NCBI GenBank assembly: GCA_937919625.1 | Contig: CALFRK010000060.1 | Coordinates: forward strand, 28,643-92,642 | Source: an uncultured Ilumatobacter sp. | Lineage (GTDB): Bacteria; Actinomycetota; Acidimicrobiia; Acidimicrobiales; Ilumatobacteraceae | Length of the DNA stretch: 64,000 nucleotides | Direction of reading: 5' to 3' | Part shown: in pieces, positions 25,126-36,522 of the stretch | Layout of the letters: the number at the start of each line of letters is the position of its first letter | Position numbering within the stretch: position 1 is the stretch's first letter | Position numbers and translations under genes: made by a program | The notes under the pieces: generated by a model | Told to the model about the DNA's origin: nothing | Seen by the model: the letters and a program-made list of their open reading frames with translations, nothing else | The model's database searches: none

Positions 25126-26337
25126 ATGGATGCCCGCCATGCGCTGGCGAATTGGGAGCATGATGGTCTCATCTCGCCCGAGCTTGCTGCCCAGCTGGGC
25201 GACACACTCGGAGTTGATGAAAAGCAGGCCCGCACAGACAGTCTGATCCGCCTGCTCGTCGGGGTCGGAGCAATCTTGATCGGTGGAGGGCTGCTGCTGT
25301 TCATCGGCAGCCACTGGGACACCCAGTCGCCAGCCCGCCGAGTCGGCTTACTGCTGCTCGTATTTGCGCTGGTTATCGTTGCAGCGGCGGTAGCCGATCG
25401 TCAACGGCTCGAAACCACCGGTCGTGGTCTGTGGTTCGTGGCGTCGATCACGGTCGGGGTCAACATCTTCCTGCTCGGGCAAATCTTCAATCTCCCGCTC
25501 AACTTCTGGCAGGGCACGTTGTTGTGGATGATCGCAGCCTTGGCAATGGGGTGGGCTTCGCCATCCGTCGCCCAAGGCTGGCTGGTTGTCGTTCTGGGGC
25601 TGTTGACGCTGGGCTGGATTTCGGTGCCGAGCTCCCAGTTCTTCGACCAAGGGGCATTCTTGTGGGAGCCGGCCGGAATCCGCCCGTTGATCGCGCTGCT
25701 CGGGCTGGCGCTGTCGGCGGTGTCGATGTTGACCGCCCAGACGAATTTTGAGTTCCTTGCCTTACCGAGTCGGGCGATCGGGGTGTCGTTGATCGCCGTG
25801 CCGCTGACCGTGTCGACCTTTGATCCGGAGGTGTTCGACTGGGTCTGGGAAATGGATGCCAGATGGTTCCACCTCGTTCTGGCGGTGACGTGTGTTGTCG
25901 TCATCGTCGTCGCCTGGGTAGCCACGTCGAGCAGGCTGCTGGCGTGGGCGTTGCCGATCCTGGGGCTGTTCCTGGCCGTGCTGCTGATCCAGGTCGACAG
26001 CCGATCCGACATCCCTCGCAGCGGCGTTTACCTCGATTCATCGTCGTGGCTCGCCGAGCCGATCGCCGGGTCCGAATGGATGCTGGGCCTCTACACAGCT
26101 GTGATCTTCGCATTCGCACTCGGCACGGTGGTCGCCGGTCAGCGGATGCGGGTGGCCGCCCTGGTCAATGTCGGACTGGCGGTCGTTGCGGTGCTGCTGA
26201 TGTCGATCTATATCGGCCGGCTCGCCGGCGCCTTGCCGACCTCGTTGGCCGTGTTGCTCGGTGGGGTCCTACTCGTTGCCGGAGCGGTGTTCCTCGAACG
26301 AAAGCGGCGCGACCTGATCTCCGAGGTGACCTCATGA
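25126..26337 (+). CDS. DUF2157 membrane protein
   Basis: A 403-residue multi-pass membrane protein. The soluble N-terminus (NWEHDGLISPELAAQLGDTLG) and first hydrophobic segment (LLVGVGAILIGGGLLLFIGSHWD) match the DUF2157 family; about ten or eleven further hydrophobic segments follow. Function is unknown. It overlaps the next gene by 4 bases, and pairing of DUF2157 with a GDYXXLXY protein is a known arrangement, so the two probably act together. Confidence 0.87.
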   Translation: MDARHALANWEHDGLISPELAAQLGDTLGVDEKQARTDSLIRLLVGVGAILIGGGLLLFIGSHWDTQSPARRVGLLLLVFALVIVAAAVADRQRLETTGRGLWFVASITVGVNIFLLGQIFNLPLNFWQGTLLWMIAALAMGWASPSVAQGWLVVVLGLLTLGWISVPSSQFFDQGAFLWEPAGIRPLIALLGLALSAVSMLTAQTNFEFLALPSRAIGVSLIAVPLTVSTFDPEVFDWVWEMDARWFHLVLAVTCVVVIVVAWVATSSRLLAWALPILGLFLAVLLIQVDSRSDIPRSGVYLDSSSWLAEPIAGSEWMLGLYTAVIFAFALGTVVAGQRMRVAALVNVGLAVVAVLLMSIYIGRLAGALPTSLAVLLGGVLLVAGAVFLERKRRDLISEVTS

Positions 26338-26795
26338 CGCGCCGCCACGTGATCGCTGTCGTGATCGCGCTGCTGGCGATGGTGACGGTGCTGTTGCCGC
26401 CACTGTGGATACGAACGACGGGCGACGAGGCCACGTTGGCGATCCGCCCCGTCGATCCGCTCAGCCTGTTCCGGGGCAACTATGTCGACCTGCGCTACGA
26501 CGTCGAGATGCCCAGCGAGATGTCGGATCTGGACCGCTCCGTCTTTGTGGTGTTCTCAGACGAACGCCCGGGGCGCCTGCTACGCGTGTCAGAGGACCGA
26601 CCTGATCTCGACAATGGTGAGTTCTGTGTGCGGGGTGAGGCGCGGTACGGCTCGCTGTCGTTTCCTCAGCTCGAACAGTTCTTTGTCACACCTGAGCGCG
26701 GTCGAGAACTCGAGAGCCGTCTGAACGAGATGGTTGCCGTGCTCAAGGTGACGGGTCGCTGCCGCGCCGTGTTGGTCGACATCGAGTTGCGGTAG
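26334..26795 (+). CDS. GDYXXLXY-domain membrane-anchored protein
   Basis: A 153-residue protein with one N-terminal membrane segment (VIAVVIALLAMVTVLLPPLW) and an extracytoplasmic domain with the motif FRGNYVDLRYDV, the signature that names the GDYXXLXY family. Start ATG overlaps the DUF2157 stop (ATGA). Function unknown; partner of the upstream membrane protein. Confidence 0.85.
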   Translation: MTRRHVIAVVIALLAMVTVLLPPLWIRTTGDEATLAIRPVDPLSLFRGNYVDLRYDVEMPSEMSDLDRSVFVVFSDERPGRLLRVSEDRPDLDNGEFCVRGEARYGSLSFPQLEQFFVTPERGRELESRLNEMVAVLKVTGRCRAVLVDIELR

Positions 26796-26876
26796 ACGAC
26801 TGCCTCGCTAAGAACTCAGCGGTGAGTAGAGGCCCGTCGGTTATGCCGAGCTGGATGGACTCCGGGGCTGTGACGG

Positions 26877-26882
26877 TACCCT
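26877..26882 (+). promoter_or_regulatory. TACCCT -10 box of the GroES gene, probable leaderless promoter
   Basis: TANNNT hexamer ending 7 bases before the GTG at 26890. Confidence 0.5.
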
Positions 26883-26889
26883 CGCATCC

Positions 26890-27216
26890 GTGGCCGAAGC
26901 CGATCAAAAGATTCCGATCAAGATGTTGAATGACCGTCTGCTGGTCAAGCTCAGCAAGGAAGATGGCGAGCGCACATCGATGGGCGGGATCCTGATTCCG
27001 GCGACCGCGCAGATTGCCAAGCGCCTGGCGTGGGCCGAGGTTGTGGCGCTCGGGCAGAACGTGCGCAGCGCCGAGGTCGGCGACAAGGTGCTGTTTAGCC
27101 CCGACGATCGGTACGAGGTCGAGGTCGGCGGCGAAGACCTGATCATGTTGCGAGAACGCGACCTGCATGCGGTGGCGGCGCAACGTATCGAATCCAGCAC
27201 CGGCCTGTACCTCTAG
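26890..27216 (+). CDS. groES: GroES-family 10-kDa co-chaperonin, without adjacent GroEL
   Basis: A 108-residue Cpn10. [12 protein letters not shown] opens the beta barrel, the mobile-loop region [12 protein letters not shown] is the GroEL-binding hydrophobic tripeptide region, and [33 protein letters not shown] completes the fold. The end is extended by about 12 residues. No groEL lies next to it; the gene instead precedes hisI and trpE. It may be a second, divergent co-chaperonin rather than the main one. GTG start at 26890 supported by the TACCCT box. Confidence 0.85.
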   Translation: MAEADQKIPIKMLNDRLLVKLSKEDGERTSMGGILIPATAQIAKRLAWAEVVALGQNVRSAEVGDKVLFSPDDRYEVEVGGEDLIMLRERDLHAVAAQRIESSTGLYL

Positions 27217-27222
27217 CGACCG

Positions 27223-27228
27223 TAGGCT
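27223..27228 (+). promoter_or_regulatory. TAGGCT -10 box of hisI, probable leaderless promoter
   Basis: TANNNT hexamer ending 7 bases before the ATG at 27236. Confidence 0.5.
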
Positions 27229-27235
27229 GCCTGGC

Positions 27236-27607
27236 ATGCCGACCGGGATTCGTATCGATGCCACGCCTGAACAGCTCGAACAGGTGTCGTTCAATCACGA
27301 CGGGCTGGTGCCGGCGATCGCCCAAGACATCGAGAGCCGCGACGTGCTGATGATGGCCTGGATGAACCGTGACTCGCTGGCACGCACGTTTGACGAGGGG
27401 CTGATGGTCTACTGGTCGCGTAGCCGCCAAGAGCTGTGGCGCAAGGGCGACACCAGCGGCGACCGTCAGTTGGTGCGCGAGGCCTACTACGACTGCGACG
27501 GTGACACGCTGCTGTTCTTGGTCGAACAAGAGGGTGCTGGGGCGTGCCACACGGGTGCCCGTACCTGCTTCTTCCGCTCGTTCGTCGCCGCCGACTCGGC
27601 AACGTGA
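27236..27607 (+). CDS. hisI: Phosphoribosyl-AMP cyclohydrolase
   Basis: A 123-residue zinc/magnesium hydrolase, third step of histidine synthesis. [54 protein letters not shown] and the metal cysteines in [12 protein letters not shown] form the full family. No HisE domain is fused. It sits 13 kb from hisCBHAF and 4 bases before trpE, so histidine and tryptophan genes share a transcript here. The ATG at 27236 is preferred over upstream in-frame codons. Confidence 0.95.
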   Translation: MPTGIRIDATPEQLEQVSFNHDGLVPAIAQDIESRDVLMMAWMNRDSLARTFDEGLMVYWSRSRQELWRKGDTSGDRQLVREAYYDCDGDTLLFLVEQEGAGACHTGARTCFFRSFVAADSAT

Positions 27608-27611
27608 CGCT

Positions 27612-29138
27612 GTGAAGATCCGGCCGTCGCGCGACGAGTTCAAGGCGTTCGCCGCAGGGCACAGCATCGTCCCGGTGTGGACCGAGGTGCTCGGTGATCT
27701 CGAAACGCCAGTCGCTGCCTTTGCCAAACTTGTCGGAGACGAACCGGGGTTTCTGCTCGAGTCGGTCGAGCACGGCGAGCGTTGGAGCCGGTTCTCGTTT
27801 GTCGGCCGCAACCCGTCGGCCACGATGGTGCTGCGCGATGGCCAACTGTCCGTGTCGGGTGACCTACCCAATTCGATTCCCACAGACCAGGGGATGTTGG
27901 CGGCGATCGAGGCGATGCTGGCGGCCTACACCAGCCCAGTGTTCGACGAGTTGCCGCCGATGCATGGCGGCATCATGGGATTTCTCGGCTACGACGTGAT
28001 TCGCGAGGTCGAGCATCTTCCCGACATGCCGCACGACGACCACGGTCTGCCTGACGCGATCATGAGCGTGATCGGCTCGCTGGCCGCTTTCGACCACTGG
28101 CGCCAACGGATCTACATGATCGAGAGCGTGCCGACTCACGGCCTGTCCGAGCAGCAGTTGAACGACGCCTACGATGCCGCCGCGGTGCGTGTGCACGCGA
28201 GCATCGATCGCCTGGCGCAACCCCTGCCATATGTGCCTGTCGAACCGCCGACCAAGGGCGACGAGTTACCCAAACTGCGTTCATCGATGCCAGACGGCAT
28301 GTACCAGCGGGCAGTCGACGTCGCCAAGGAGTACATCCTCGAGGGCGACATCTTCCAGGTCGTGCTGGCACAGCGCTACGACATCGAACTCGAAGCCGAC
28401 CCGTTCGACGTGTACCGCGTGCTGCGCCAGGTGAACCCCAGCCCGTACATGTACTTCCTGCGGCATCCCGAGATCACGATCGTCGGATCGTCGCCCGAAC
28501 CGATGGTGCAGCTGCTCGACCGCAAGGTGATCAGTCGCCCCATCGCCGGCACTCGCAAGCGGGGCAGCACCGACGAGCACGATCGTCGTCTTGCCGCCGA
28601 GTTGATCGAACATCCTAAAGAGCGCGCCGAGCACGTGATGCTGGTCGACCTCGCCCGCAACGATGTCGGTCGAGTCGCCGAGTTCGGCACGGTGCACCTC
28701 GACGAACTGATGACACTCGAGCGCTACAGCCACGTCATGCACCTCACATCCCAGGTGTCGGGTGACCTGTGCGACGGGCTCGGGCCGATCGACGTGTTGC
28801 GGGCCACGCTTCCGGCTGGCACCGTCAGCGGCGCCCCGAAGGTTCGGGCGATGGAGATCATCGATCAGCTCGAACCGGTCAAGCGAGGCCCGTACGCCGG
28901 TGTCGTCGGCTACATCGACTGGTCTGGCAACCTAGATACGGCGATCGCCATTCGCACAATGTTTATCCGCCCCGATGGTGTGATCGCCAGCCTGCAGGCG
29001 GGCGCCGGCATCGTCGCCGACAGCGTTCCCGATGACGAAGACCTCGAGTGCCGCAACAAGGCGGCTGCCTTGCTGGCCGCGATCCCTGCCGCCCGCCGCA
29101 TGACAGCGGCCCGCAAAGCCGCTGGCACGACCGCCTGA
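27612..29138 (+). CDS. trpE: Anthranilate synthase component I
   Basis: A 508-residue chorismate-binding enzyme making anthranilate with TrpG. The C-terminal catalytic half is complete: MYFLRHPEITIVGSSPEPMV, PIAGTRKRG, HVMLVDLARNDVGRV, LPAGTVSGAPKVRAMEII and GYIDWSGNLDTAIAIRTM. The N-terminal half keeps the regulatory tryptophan-site region (LLESVEHGERWSRFSFVG). The GTG at 27612 is the start nearest the family N-terminus and lies 4 bases after hisI. TrpG is not in the window. Confidence 0.94.
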   Translation: MKIRPSRDEFKAFAAGHSIVPVWTEVLGDLETPVAAFAKLVGDEPGFLLESVEHGERWSRFSFVGRNPSATMVLRDGQLSVSGDLPNSIPTDQGMLAAIEAMLAAYTSPVFDELPPMHGGIMGFLGYDVIREVEHLPDMPHDDHGLPDAIMSVIGSLAAFDHWRQRIYMIESVPTHGLSEQQLNDAYDAAAVRVHASIDRLAQPLPYVPVEPPTKGDELPKLRSSMPDGMYQRAVDVAKEYILEGDIFQVVLAQRYDIELEADPFDVYRVLRQVNPSPYMYFLRHPEITIVGSSPEPMVQLLDRKVISRPIAGTRKRGSTDEHDRRLAAELIEHPKERAEHVMLVDLARNDVGRVAEFGTVHLDELMTLERYSHVMHLTSQVSGDLCDGLGPIDVLRATLPAGTVSGAPKVRAMEIIDQLEPVKRGPYAGVVGYIDWSGNLDTAIAIRTMFIRPDGVIASLQAGAGIVADSVPDDEDLECRNKAAALLAAIPAARRMTAARKAAGTTA

Positions 29139-29141
29139 TAA

Positions 29142-29921
29142 TTACGACCGTCTAGCCAGGTAGTTCGAGGCGATCTCTCGAAGGCGATCACGCCCGAAGC
29201 TCGGGTCATGGCCGGCGTGCACCACATCGACCGGAAGATTTATCAGGCGCTCCATCGTTTTGCAGTAGACGGCGATGTCGGAGTGGTCGAGCTCGTCGAG
29301 CAGCGGCCCGTCATAGATCGCGTCGCCCGAGAACAGGGTGCCGGTCTCGGCTTCCCACAGCCCGATCGATCCGGGTGAGTGGCCGGGCAGGTGAAGCACC
29401 TCGAACTGGCGATCGCCGATGTCGACGACGTCGCCTTCGTCGATCAACCGGGTCACGCGAGCCGTTCTTTGGGTGAATCCCTCGAACGCCACTCCTGCTG
29501 GGAGGGCGGTTACGAACTGTGGGTTGTCCCACTTGTAGCCGGCCCGCCGCAACGACTCGATCGCAGCCTCGCCCCACGCTTCGATGGGGTCGAGCGAGGT
29601 GAGCCGCGGATATTTCATGTCGTCGGCCTCGGCGGGGTGGACCAGCACCTCATCGAACTCGTGATGGCCCCCGACATGGTCGCCATGGCTGTGGGTGGCA
29701 ACGGCTGTTACGGGTTTGTCGAGCACGTCGACCAGCTCCTCGACAAGGCTCGCGACACCCATTCCGGTGTCGACGATCATGTCCTTGCTGGTGCCCCTTA
29801 CGTGCCAGATATTGCAGCGCATCAATGGTGTGACGTGTGGCTCCCAGAGCAGGGTGATTTGGTTGTCGATGTGTCGGCGTTCGAACCAGCGCTCGGCGAG
29901 CGGAAGACCTATGCTGCTCAC
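29142..29921 (-). CDS. MBL-fold metallohydrolase (glyoxalase II-like)
   Basis: A 259-residue metallo-beta-lactamase-fold hydrolase. The metal motif THSHGDHVGGHHEF (HxHxDH) is complete, with later ligands in LPGHSPGSIGLWE, SGDAIYDG and HAGHDPSF. The order resembles glyoxalase II and related thioester hydrolases. The frame runs further upstream, but the GTG at 29921 overlaps the stop of the upstream membrane-protein gene (GTGA). It converges with trpE, leaving 3 bases between stops. Confidence 0.88.
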   Translation of the reverse strand: MSSIGLPLAERWFERRHIDNQITLLWEPHVTPLMRCNIWHVRGTSKDMIVDTGMGVASLVEELVDVLDKPVTAVATHSHGDHVGGHHEFDEVLVHPAEADDMKYPRLTSLDPIEAWGEAAIESLRRAGYKWDNPQFVTALPAGVAFEGFTQRTARVTRLIDEGDVVDIGDRQFEVLHLPGHSPGSIGLWEAETGTLFSGDAIYDGPLLDELDHSDIAVYCKTMERLINLPVDVVHAGHDPSFGRDRLREIASNYLARRS

Positions 29922-30487
29922 AGCGCCAGAGCGATCAGAAAGATGAAGCCGAGGAAACCAAAAACCAGGCTGATCAGGATTGTCCCTAGCACCAGCCCGG
30001 GAAAGCTGGTGATCGCGCTGACGGCAGCGGTCAAACGCGCTGAGCTGTCCAAGCCCGAACCCGCGAGGTTTTTGAACCCATGCATCTGACGGGATAAAAC
30101 GATCGCCGAGCCGCCGGTTGGGCCATCCATCTGGCCACCTCCGTCGGCATCGACGGCAAATGTCTCGATCACTGTCCGTGTCGAGCCCTTGCCGTCGCTG
30201 ATCAGCGAGCGGACCTCGGTCGCAAGCTCGGGCACGTGGCGCTTGATCGAGCCGACACGCCAACGGGCCAGGAAGGCGCCGCCGATGGCGATCGACCCGA
30301 ACACGATCCCGAGCACGATCCAGACCTGCTGGATCCCGCCCGACAGCGCGGCGACGCCAAGCAGGAAGCCTCCGACGCAAATGATCGTTGCGCCGATCAG
30401 CAGTTTGGTTGAGAAGCGCGCCGCTTTACGGGCGACTATCGTGACCGTGTTGACGGCGCGCTGAGCGAGTTCGTCTAGTTCTGACAT
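29918..30487 (-). CDS. Membrane protein, function unknown
   Basis: A 189-residue protein not recognised. It has two adjacent hydrophobic segments (about residues 29-52 and 55-75), a soluble middle (RHVPELATEVRSLISDGKGSTRTVIETFAVDADG), and one long hydrophobic C-terminal segment (VLGTILISLVFGFLGFIFLIALAL). Overlap with the MBL hydrolase gene suggests a shared role. ATG at 30487 is 33 bases from the divergent ygfZ start. Confidence 0.75.
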   Translation of the reverse strand: MSELDELAQRAVNTVTIVARKAARFSTKLLIGATIICVGGFLLGVAALSGGIQQVWIVLGIVFGSIAIGGAFLARWRVGSIKRHVPELATEVRSLISDGKGSTRTVIETFAVDADGGGQMDGPTGGSAIVLSRQMHGFKNLAGSGLDSSARLTAAVSAITSFPGLVLGTILISLVFGFLGFIFLIALAL

Positions 30488-30520
30488 GTGTTGTCGAGTG
30501 TGTCACGCCAGACTGGTGCG

Positions 30521-31183
30521 ATGGAACTCCCCGCTGATCTCGACCGCCTGCTCGGCCCCCGCGATGTCGTGGTGGTCGAAGGCGCCGACGCCCAGAAGTA
30601 TCTGCACTCACAGGTTTCGCAAGCGCTTCAGGACCAGGCTGTCGGCGAGCAGCGCTGGACGTTCGTGCTCGAACCGTCCGGCAAGATTGATGTGCTGGCG
30701 CGGGTGACCCGCTCGGGTGACGACCGTTTCGAACTCGACACCGACGCTGGTTTCGGCGAAGTGTTGCTGGCGCGTCTCGATCGGTTCAAGATCAGAGTGT
30801 CGGCCGACACGTCACTGCAATCGACCGAGGTCACCACGCTCGATCCGGCAATCGAGCGTGACCGAATCATCGCCGGCTGGCCCCGAATGGGGGCCGAGAT
30901 CGTTCCGGGCGAAACGATTCCTGGCGGCACCGGGCTGACCGGCATCGCCGTCAGCTACACCAAGGGCTGTTATCCCGGCCAGGAACTCGTCGAGCGGATG
31001 GACAGCCGCGCCGCACAAGCCCCGATGTCATTGCGTCGCGTAACGGCGACGGCGGGTGTGGTGGTTGGTGACCCGGTGCTCGATGGAGACACCGATGTCG
31101 GTGTCATCACCAGCGTCTCAGGCGAAGCAGCTCTCGCCTGGATCAAACGAACCAGTGAAATCGGCACCCCCATCGGCTTTTGA
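30521..31183 (+). CDS. ygfZ: Folate-binding YgfZ/GcvT-like protein
   Basis: A 220-residue protein of the YgfZ (COG0354) family, which binds tetrahydrofolate and helps maintain Fe-S enzymes. The defining motif KGCYPGQELVER (K-G-C-[FY]-x-G-Q-E) is intact, and QKYLHSQVSQAL and RLDRFKIRVSADTSL are GcvT-like. The frame is open to 30488, but the ATG at 30521 places the fold at the start. Several Fe-S proteins lie nearby (rimO, rlmN, nth), consistent with the role, although not proof of a link. Confidence 0.88.
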   Translation: MELPADLDRLLGPRDVVVVEGADAQKYLHSQVSQALQDQAVGEQRWTFVLEPSGKIDVLARVTRSGDDRFELDTDAGFGEVLLARLDRFKIRVSADTSLQSTEVTTLDPAIERDRIIAGWPRMGAEIVPGETIPGGTGLTGIAVSYTKGCYPGQELVERMDSRAAQAPMSLRRVTATAGVVVGDPVLDGDTDVGVITSVSGEAALAWIKRTSEIGTPIGF

Positions 31184-31200
31184 CCAGTTCACGTGAGACG

Positions 31201-31221
31201 ACGTTGTGTCTGACGCAACGT
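31201..31221. repeat. Palindrome with TCTGA pentaloop (copy b)
   Basis: ACGTTGTG, loop TCTGA, CGCAACGT (one G-T pair). It lies in the 41-base gap between the convergent ygfZ and M50 peptidase genes and may stop transcription from both sides. Core shared with the copy at 9842. Confidence 0.65.
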
Positions 31222-31224
31222 GGT

Positions 31225-32442
31225 TCAGGCGAGGGCGGAGCGGATGCCTTGGAAGACGGGGTGGTTGCGCAGCGCCGCGAAGTCGGGGGACTGGTCCATC
31301 GTGCGGATCAACAAGGCCTTGTAGCCCTCTGGTTCGGCACCGGTCGCCTCGATCGCGGCGTGCAACCAACGCAGGCTGTTGTCGATATCGCCAAGCCGCG
31401 CCGCCGATCGGGCGACGACGCTGGCCAGCGGCGAGGTGCGGTGGTGTGCGAAGCCGCTGGCTGCGTACTCGCCGGCGCGCTGGGCATCGCCGAGCGCCAA
31501 CAGGATGTCGGCCAGAACCCGGGCGCTGTAGTCGTTGCCGGCAGGCAGGTCGCGTGGTAACACGGCGACGATCGCCTGTAACTGCTCGGCAGTAGCGGCG
31601 GTCGGCGGGGTCCATCGCGGGGGCTTGTCATCTCGTAGGTCGGCCAGGATGACTCCCATTGCTCCGCCCTGATCGCCCTTCGACAAGGCAACGTGGGCGT
31701 CGTACCAAGGTGACATGCGTTGACCGGGCTCTAGCATTCCGGGCTGTCCCGTTTGCCAGCCGTTCGCCTCGGCACTGATATAGCGGGTGGCCGGGTTCGC
31801 TTTGCTGCCCGGTTTGGCCGTGCTCTGCAGCATCTGAAACTGGTTGAGCAACAAGAAGGCGATGAAGATCCCGAAGCTGCCATGGCCCGTGGTGAACATG
31901 AGGACGGCCCCGGTTCCGGTGATCACCAGGCTGGCGATCACCATCGTGCGCAGGGCTCTCTGGCCGAGGAACGTCTCGAGCCCGGTCATAGCCAGATGGC
32001 CCCCGTCGAGCGGGAGCACCGGAATCAAGTTCAGGGCGCCGATGATCGGGCCGGCCCACCAGATCGCCAGCGCCGCATCGGATATGCGTGCGCTGTCGAT
32101 CGACAATGGGTTGACGCCCATCACGGCGAGAATCGACACGCTGATGCCGATCTGTACGCCCGGACCTGCGGCCGAGATCAGCGCCCGTCGGGAGCGGCTG
32201 AGCGGGCGCCGCGGGTCAGGTCGAAACGACGTATACCCCGCCAGAAAGTCGAGCGAGATCGAAGCCTCGGCTCCTGCAGAGCGAGCGGCGAGTGCGTGGC
32301 CGAGCTCGTGTAGCAGCGTGAAGATCGCGATTCCTCCTGCCAGCCACAGACCAAATCTGTCTTGATAGAGAAACACGATCAAGGCGAGGAAGATCAAGAA
32401 GCCGGTTCGTACGTGTACGTCGAAACCGAGCAGGCGAAACAT
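31225..32442 (-). CDS. M50-family site-2-protease-like membrane metallopeptidase
   Basis: A 405-residue integral membrane zinc protease. The active site HELGHALAARSAGAEAS lies in an early membrane segment, and the third ligand motif PVLPLDGGHL follows about 90 residues later, as in the S2P/Rip3-type group. After about residue 200 comes a soluble C-terminal region with helical repeats (ARVLADILLALGDAQRAGEYAA...) that looks TPR-like. Such enzymes cut membrane-bound anti-sigma factors or remnant peptides; the substrate is unknown. Start ATG follows a TAGGAT box by 7 bases. Confidence 0.88.
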   Translation of the reverse strand: MFRLLGFDVHVRTGFLIFLALIVFLYQDRFGLWLAGGIAIFTLLHELGHALAARSAGAEASISLDFLAGYTSFRPDPRRPLSRSRRALISAAGPGVQIGISVSILAVMGVNPLSIDSARISDAALAIWWAGPIIGALNLIPVLPLDGGHLAMTGLETFLGQRALRTMVIASLVITGTGAVLMFTTGHGSFGIFIAFLLLNQFQMLQSTAKPGSKANPATRYISAEANGWQTGQPGMLEPGQRMSPWYDAHVALSKGDQGGAMGVILADLRDDKPPRWTPPTAATAEQLQAIVAVLPRDLPAGNDYSARVLADILLALGDAQRAGEYAASGFAHHRTSPLASVVARSAARLGDIDNSLRWLHAAIEATGAEPEGYKALLIRTMDQSPDFAALRNHPVFQGIRSALA

Positions 32443-32449
32443 CGAGGCA

Positions 32450-32455
32450 ATCCTA
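32450..32455 (-). promoter_or_regulatory. TAGGAT -10 box of the M50 peptidase gene
   Basis: On the minus strand the hexamer ends 7 bases before the ATG at 32442; likely leaderless. It is divergent from the ppdK promoter 45 bases away. Confidence 0.45.
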
Positions 32456-32500
32456 GGGCGGTTTCACCGTGTCGACCGGGGGCACACAGCGGTCGGCCCG

Positions 32501-32506
32501 TAGACT
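32501..32506 (+). promoter_or_regulatory. TAGACT -10 box of ppdK, probable leaderless promoter
   Basis: TANNNT hexamer ending 8 bases before the GTG at 32515; no ribosome-binding sequence between. Confidence 0.5.
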
Positions 32507-32514
32507 TTCTTCTC

Positions 32515-35172
<2,658 letters not shown>

Positions 35173-35183
35173 CCGCAACCACC

Positions 35184-35214
35184 GTTACTGCAGGTGCCAG
35201 GCACCTGCGCTAAC
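35184..35214. repeat. Palindrome with CCAGG/CCTGG loop (copy d)
   Basis: GCAGGTG, loop CCAGG, CACCTGC, flanked by GTTACT and GCTAAC, with a further partial copy GCAGGTGCC at 35215. It lies between the convergent ppdK and DUF445 genes. Confidence 0.7.
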
Positions 35215-35231
35215 GCAGGTGCCGCCTTCCG

Positions 35232-36476
35232 TCACAGCAGATTGCTCAGAGCGTGGATCGCGATGCCGGCCAGACCGCCTACCAGGGTGCCGTTGATCCG
35301 GATGAACTGCAGGTCGCGGCCAACCTGGAGTTCCATCTTTTGGGCGGTCACGTCGCCGTCCCAGCGTTCGACGGTGGCGGCGATCAGGTCGCTGACCTCG
35401 CTGCGATAGTGATCGACGATATAGCCGACCGAGCGTTCGACCCAGCCGTCGACTTTGTACCGCAGGTCGGCTTCGACGATCAACCGCTCGCCGAGCCGTT
35501 GCAGGCCGTCGGCGGCTCGCATCCTGAACTCACTGTTGTGGTCGCTGGAGGCGTCGATCAAGCCCTGCTTGGCACCCAACCAAAGTGACTCGATCCATGC
35601 CCGGAACTCCGGGTGGTCGAGCAGTTCGTCCTTGAGTTCCTCGCCTTTGGCCAACAGCTCGGGGTCCGACTTGAGTCGACCGGCAAAGGCGACGACGCGA
35701 GTATCGACAGAGCGTCGGATCTCATGGGTCGGGTCGTTGCCGACATCGGTGAGAAAGTTGCCGACGGCTGTGTAGATCTTGTCGAAGATGCGGTCGTCGA
35801 TCGGCTCGGGTACCCACCACGGGGATTCGTCGTCGAGCCGCTCGCGAAACGTGAGTCGGTTGTCGTCGAGGAATCCGCCGAGCCCGACCAGCACGGTGTC
35901 GAGTAGGCGCTGATGATGTCCGCCCTCGACCGACAGGTCGATCGCTTTGCCGATCAGTGGGGCGGCAGGCGTCGACCGGATCCGATGCCGAACCAGGCCT
36001 TCGAGCCCGTGCTGCACCTGCTTGTCGTCGAGCACCTCCAGGCTGCCTCGCAGGGCGTCGCCGAGCGCCTCGCTGGCACGTCGAGCGTTGACCGGCTGGG
36101 CGAGCCAGACGCCGAGCCGGTTGCCGACATTGGCGTGCGCCAGTCGCTCGCTCAGCACCTCGTGCGTTAAGAAGTTGCCCTCGACGAACTCACCGAGACT
36201 GCGTCCGATCTGGTCTTTGCGCTTGGGGATGATCGCGGTATGAGGGATCGGCAGCCCGATCGGGTGCCGGAACAATGCCGTCACGGCGAACCAGTCGGCG
36301 AGTGCGCCGATCATCGCTGCCTCTGAGAATGCTCGAAGGTAGCCAACCCAGCCGTCGCCACCGTGGATCTTCGTGATGACATATACCACCGCTGCAGCCA
36401 GCAAGAGCGCCAGCGCCAGCGCCTTCATCTTGCGCAGTCCGCGTCGCCGCTCGAGGTCGACAGGGGTGGTCTCCAT
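35232..36476 (-). CDS. DUF445 family membrane protein
   Basis: A 414-residue protein of the DUF445/YheB-like family. An N-terminal hydrophobic segment (ALALALLLAAAVVYVITKI) is followed by the conserved AAMIGALADWFAVTALFRHPIGLPIPHTAIIP and the repeated helical region GRSLGEFVEGNFLTHEVLSERL. A short hydrophobic segment closes the C-terminus (LVGGLAGIAIHALSNLL). Function is unknown. The ATG at 36476 follows a TATGGT box by 8 bases. Confidence 0.88.
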   Translation of the reverse strand: METTPVDLERRRGLRKMKALALALLLAAAVVYVITKIHGGDGWVGYLRAFSEAAMIGALADWFAVTALFRHPIGLPIPHTAIIPKRKDQIGRSLGEFVEGNFLTHEVLSERLAHANVGNRLGVWLAQPVNARRASEALGDALRGSLEVLDDKQVQHGLEGLVRHRIRSTPAAPLIGKAIDLSVEGGHHQRLLDTVLVGLGGFLDDNRLTFRERLDDESPWWVPEPIDDRIFDKIYTAVGNFLTDVGNDPTHEIRRSVDTRVVAFAGRLKSDPELLAKGEELKDELLDHPEFRAWIESLWLGAKQGLIDASSDHNSEFRMRAADGLQRLGERLIVEADLRYKVDGWVERSVGYIVDHYRSEVSDLIAATVERWDGDVTAQKMELQVGRDLQFIRINGTLVGGLAGIAIHALSNLL

Positions 36477-36484
36477 CAGCTCGG

Positions 36485-36490
36485 ACCATA
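36485..36490 (-). promoter_or_regulatory. TATGGT -10 box of the DUF445 gene
   Basis: On the minus strand the hexamer ends 8 bases before the ATG at 36476. Confidence 0.45.
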
Positions 36491-36510
36491 GCCCCGGGTT
36501 CTCGACGATC

Positions 36511-36516
36511 TACCGT
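36511..36516 (+). promoter_or_regulatory. TACCGT -10 box, probable leaderless promoter
   Basis: TANNNT hexamer ending 6 bases before the ATG at 36523. Confidence 0.45.
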
Positions 36517-36522
36517 GCGCTC

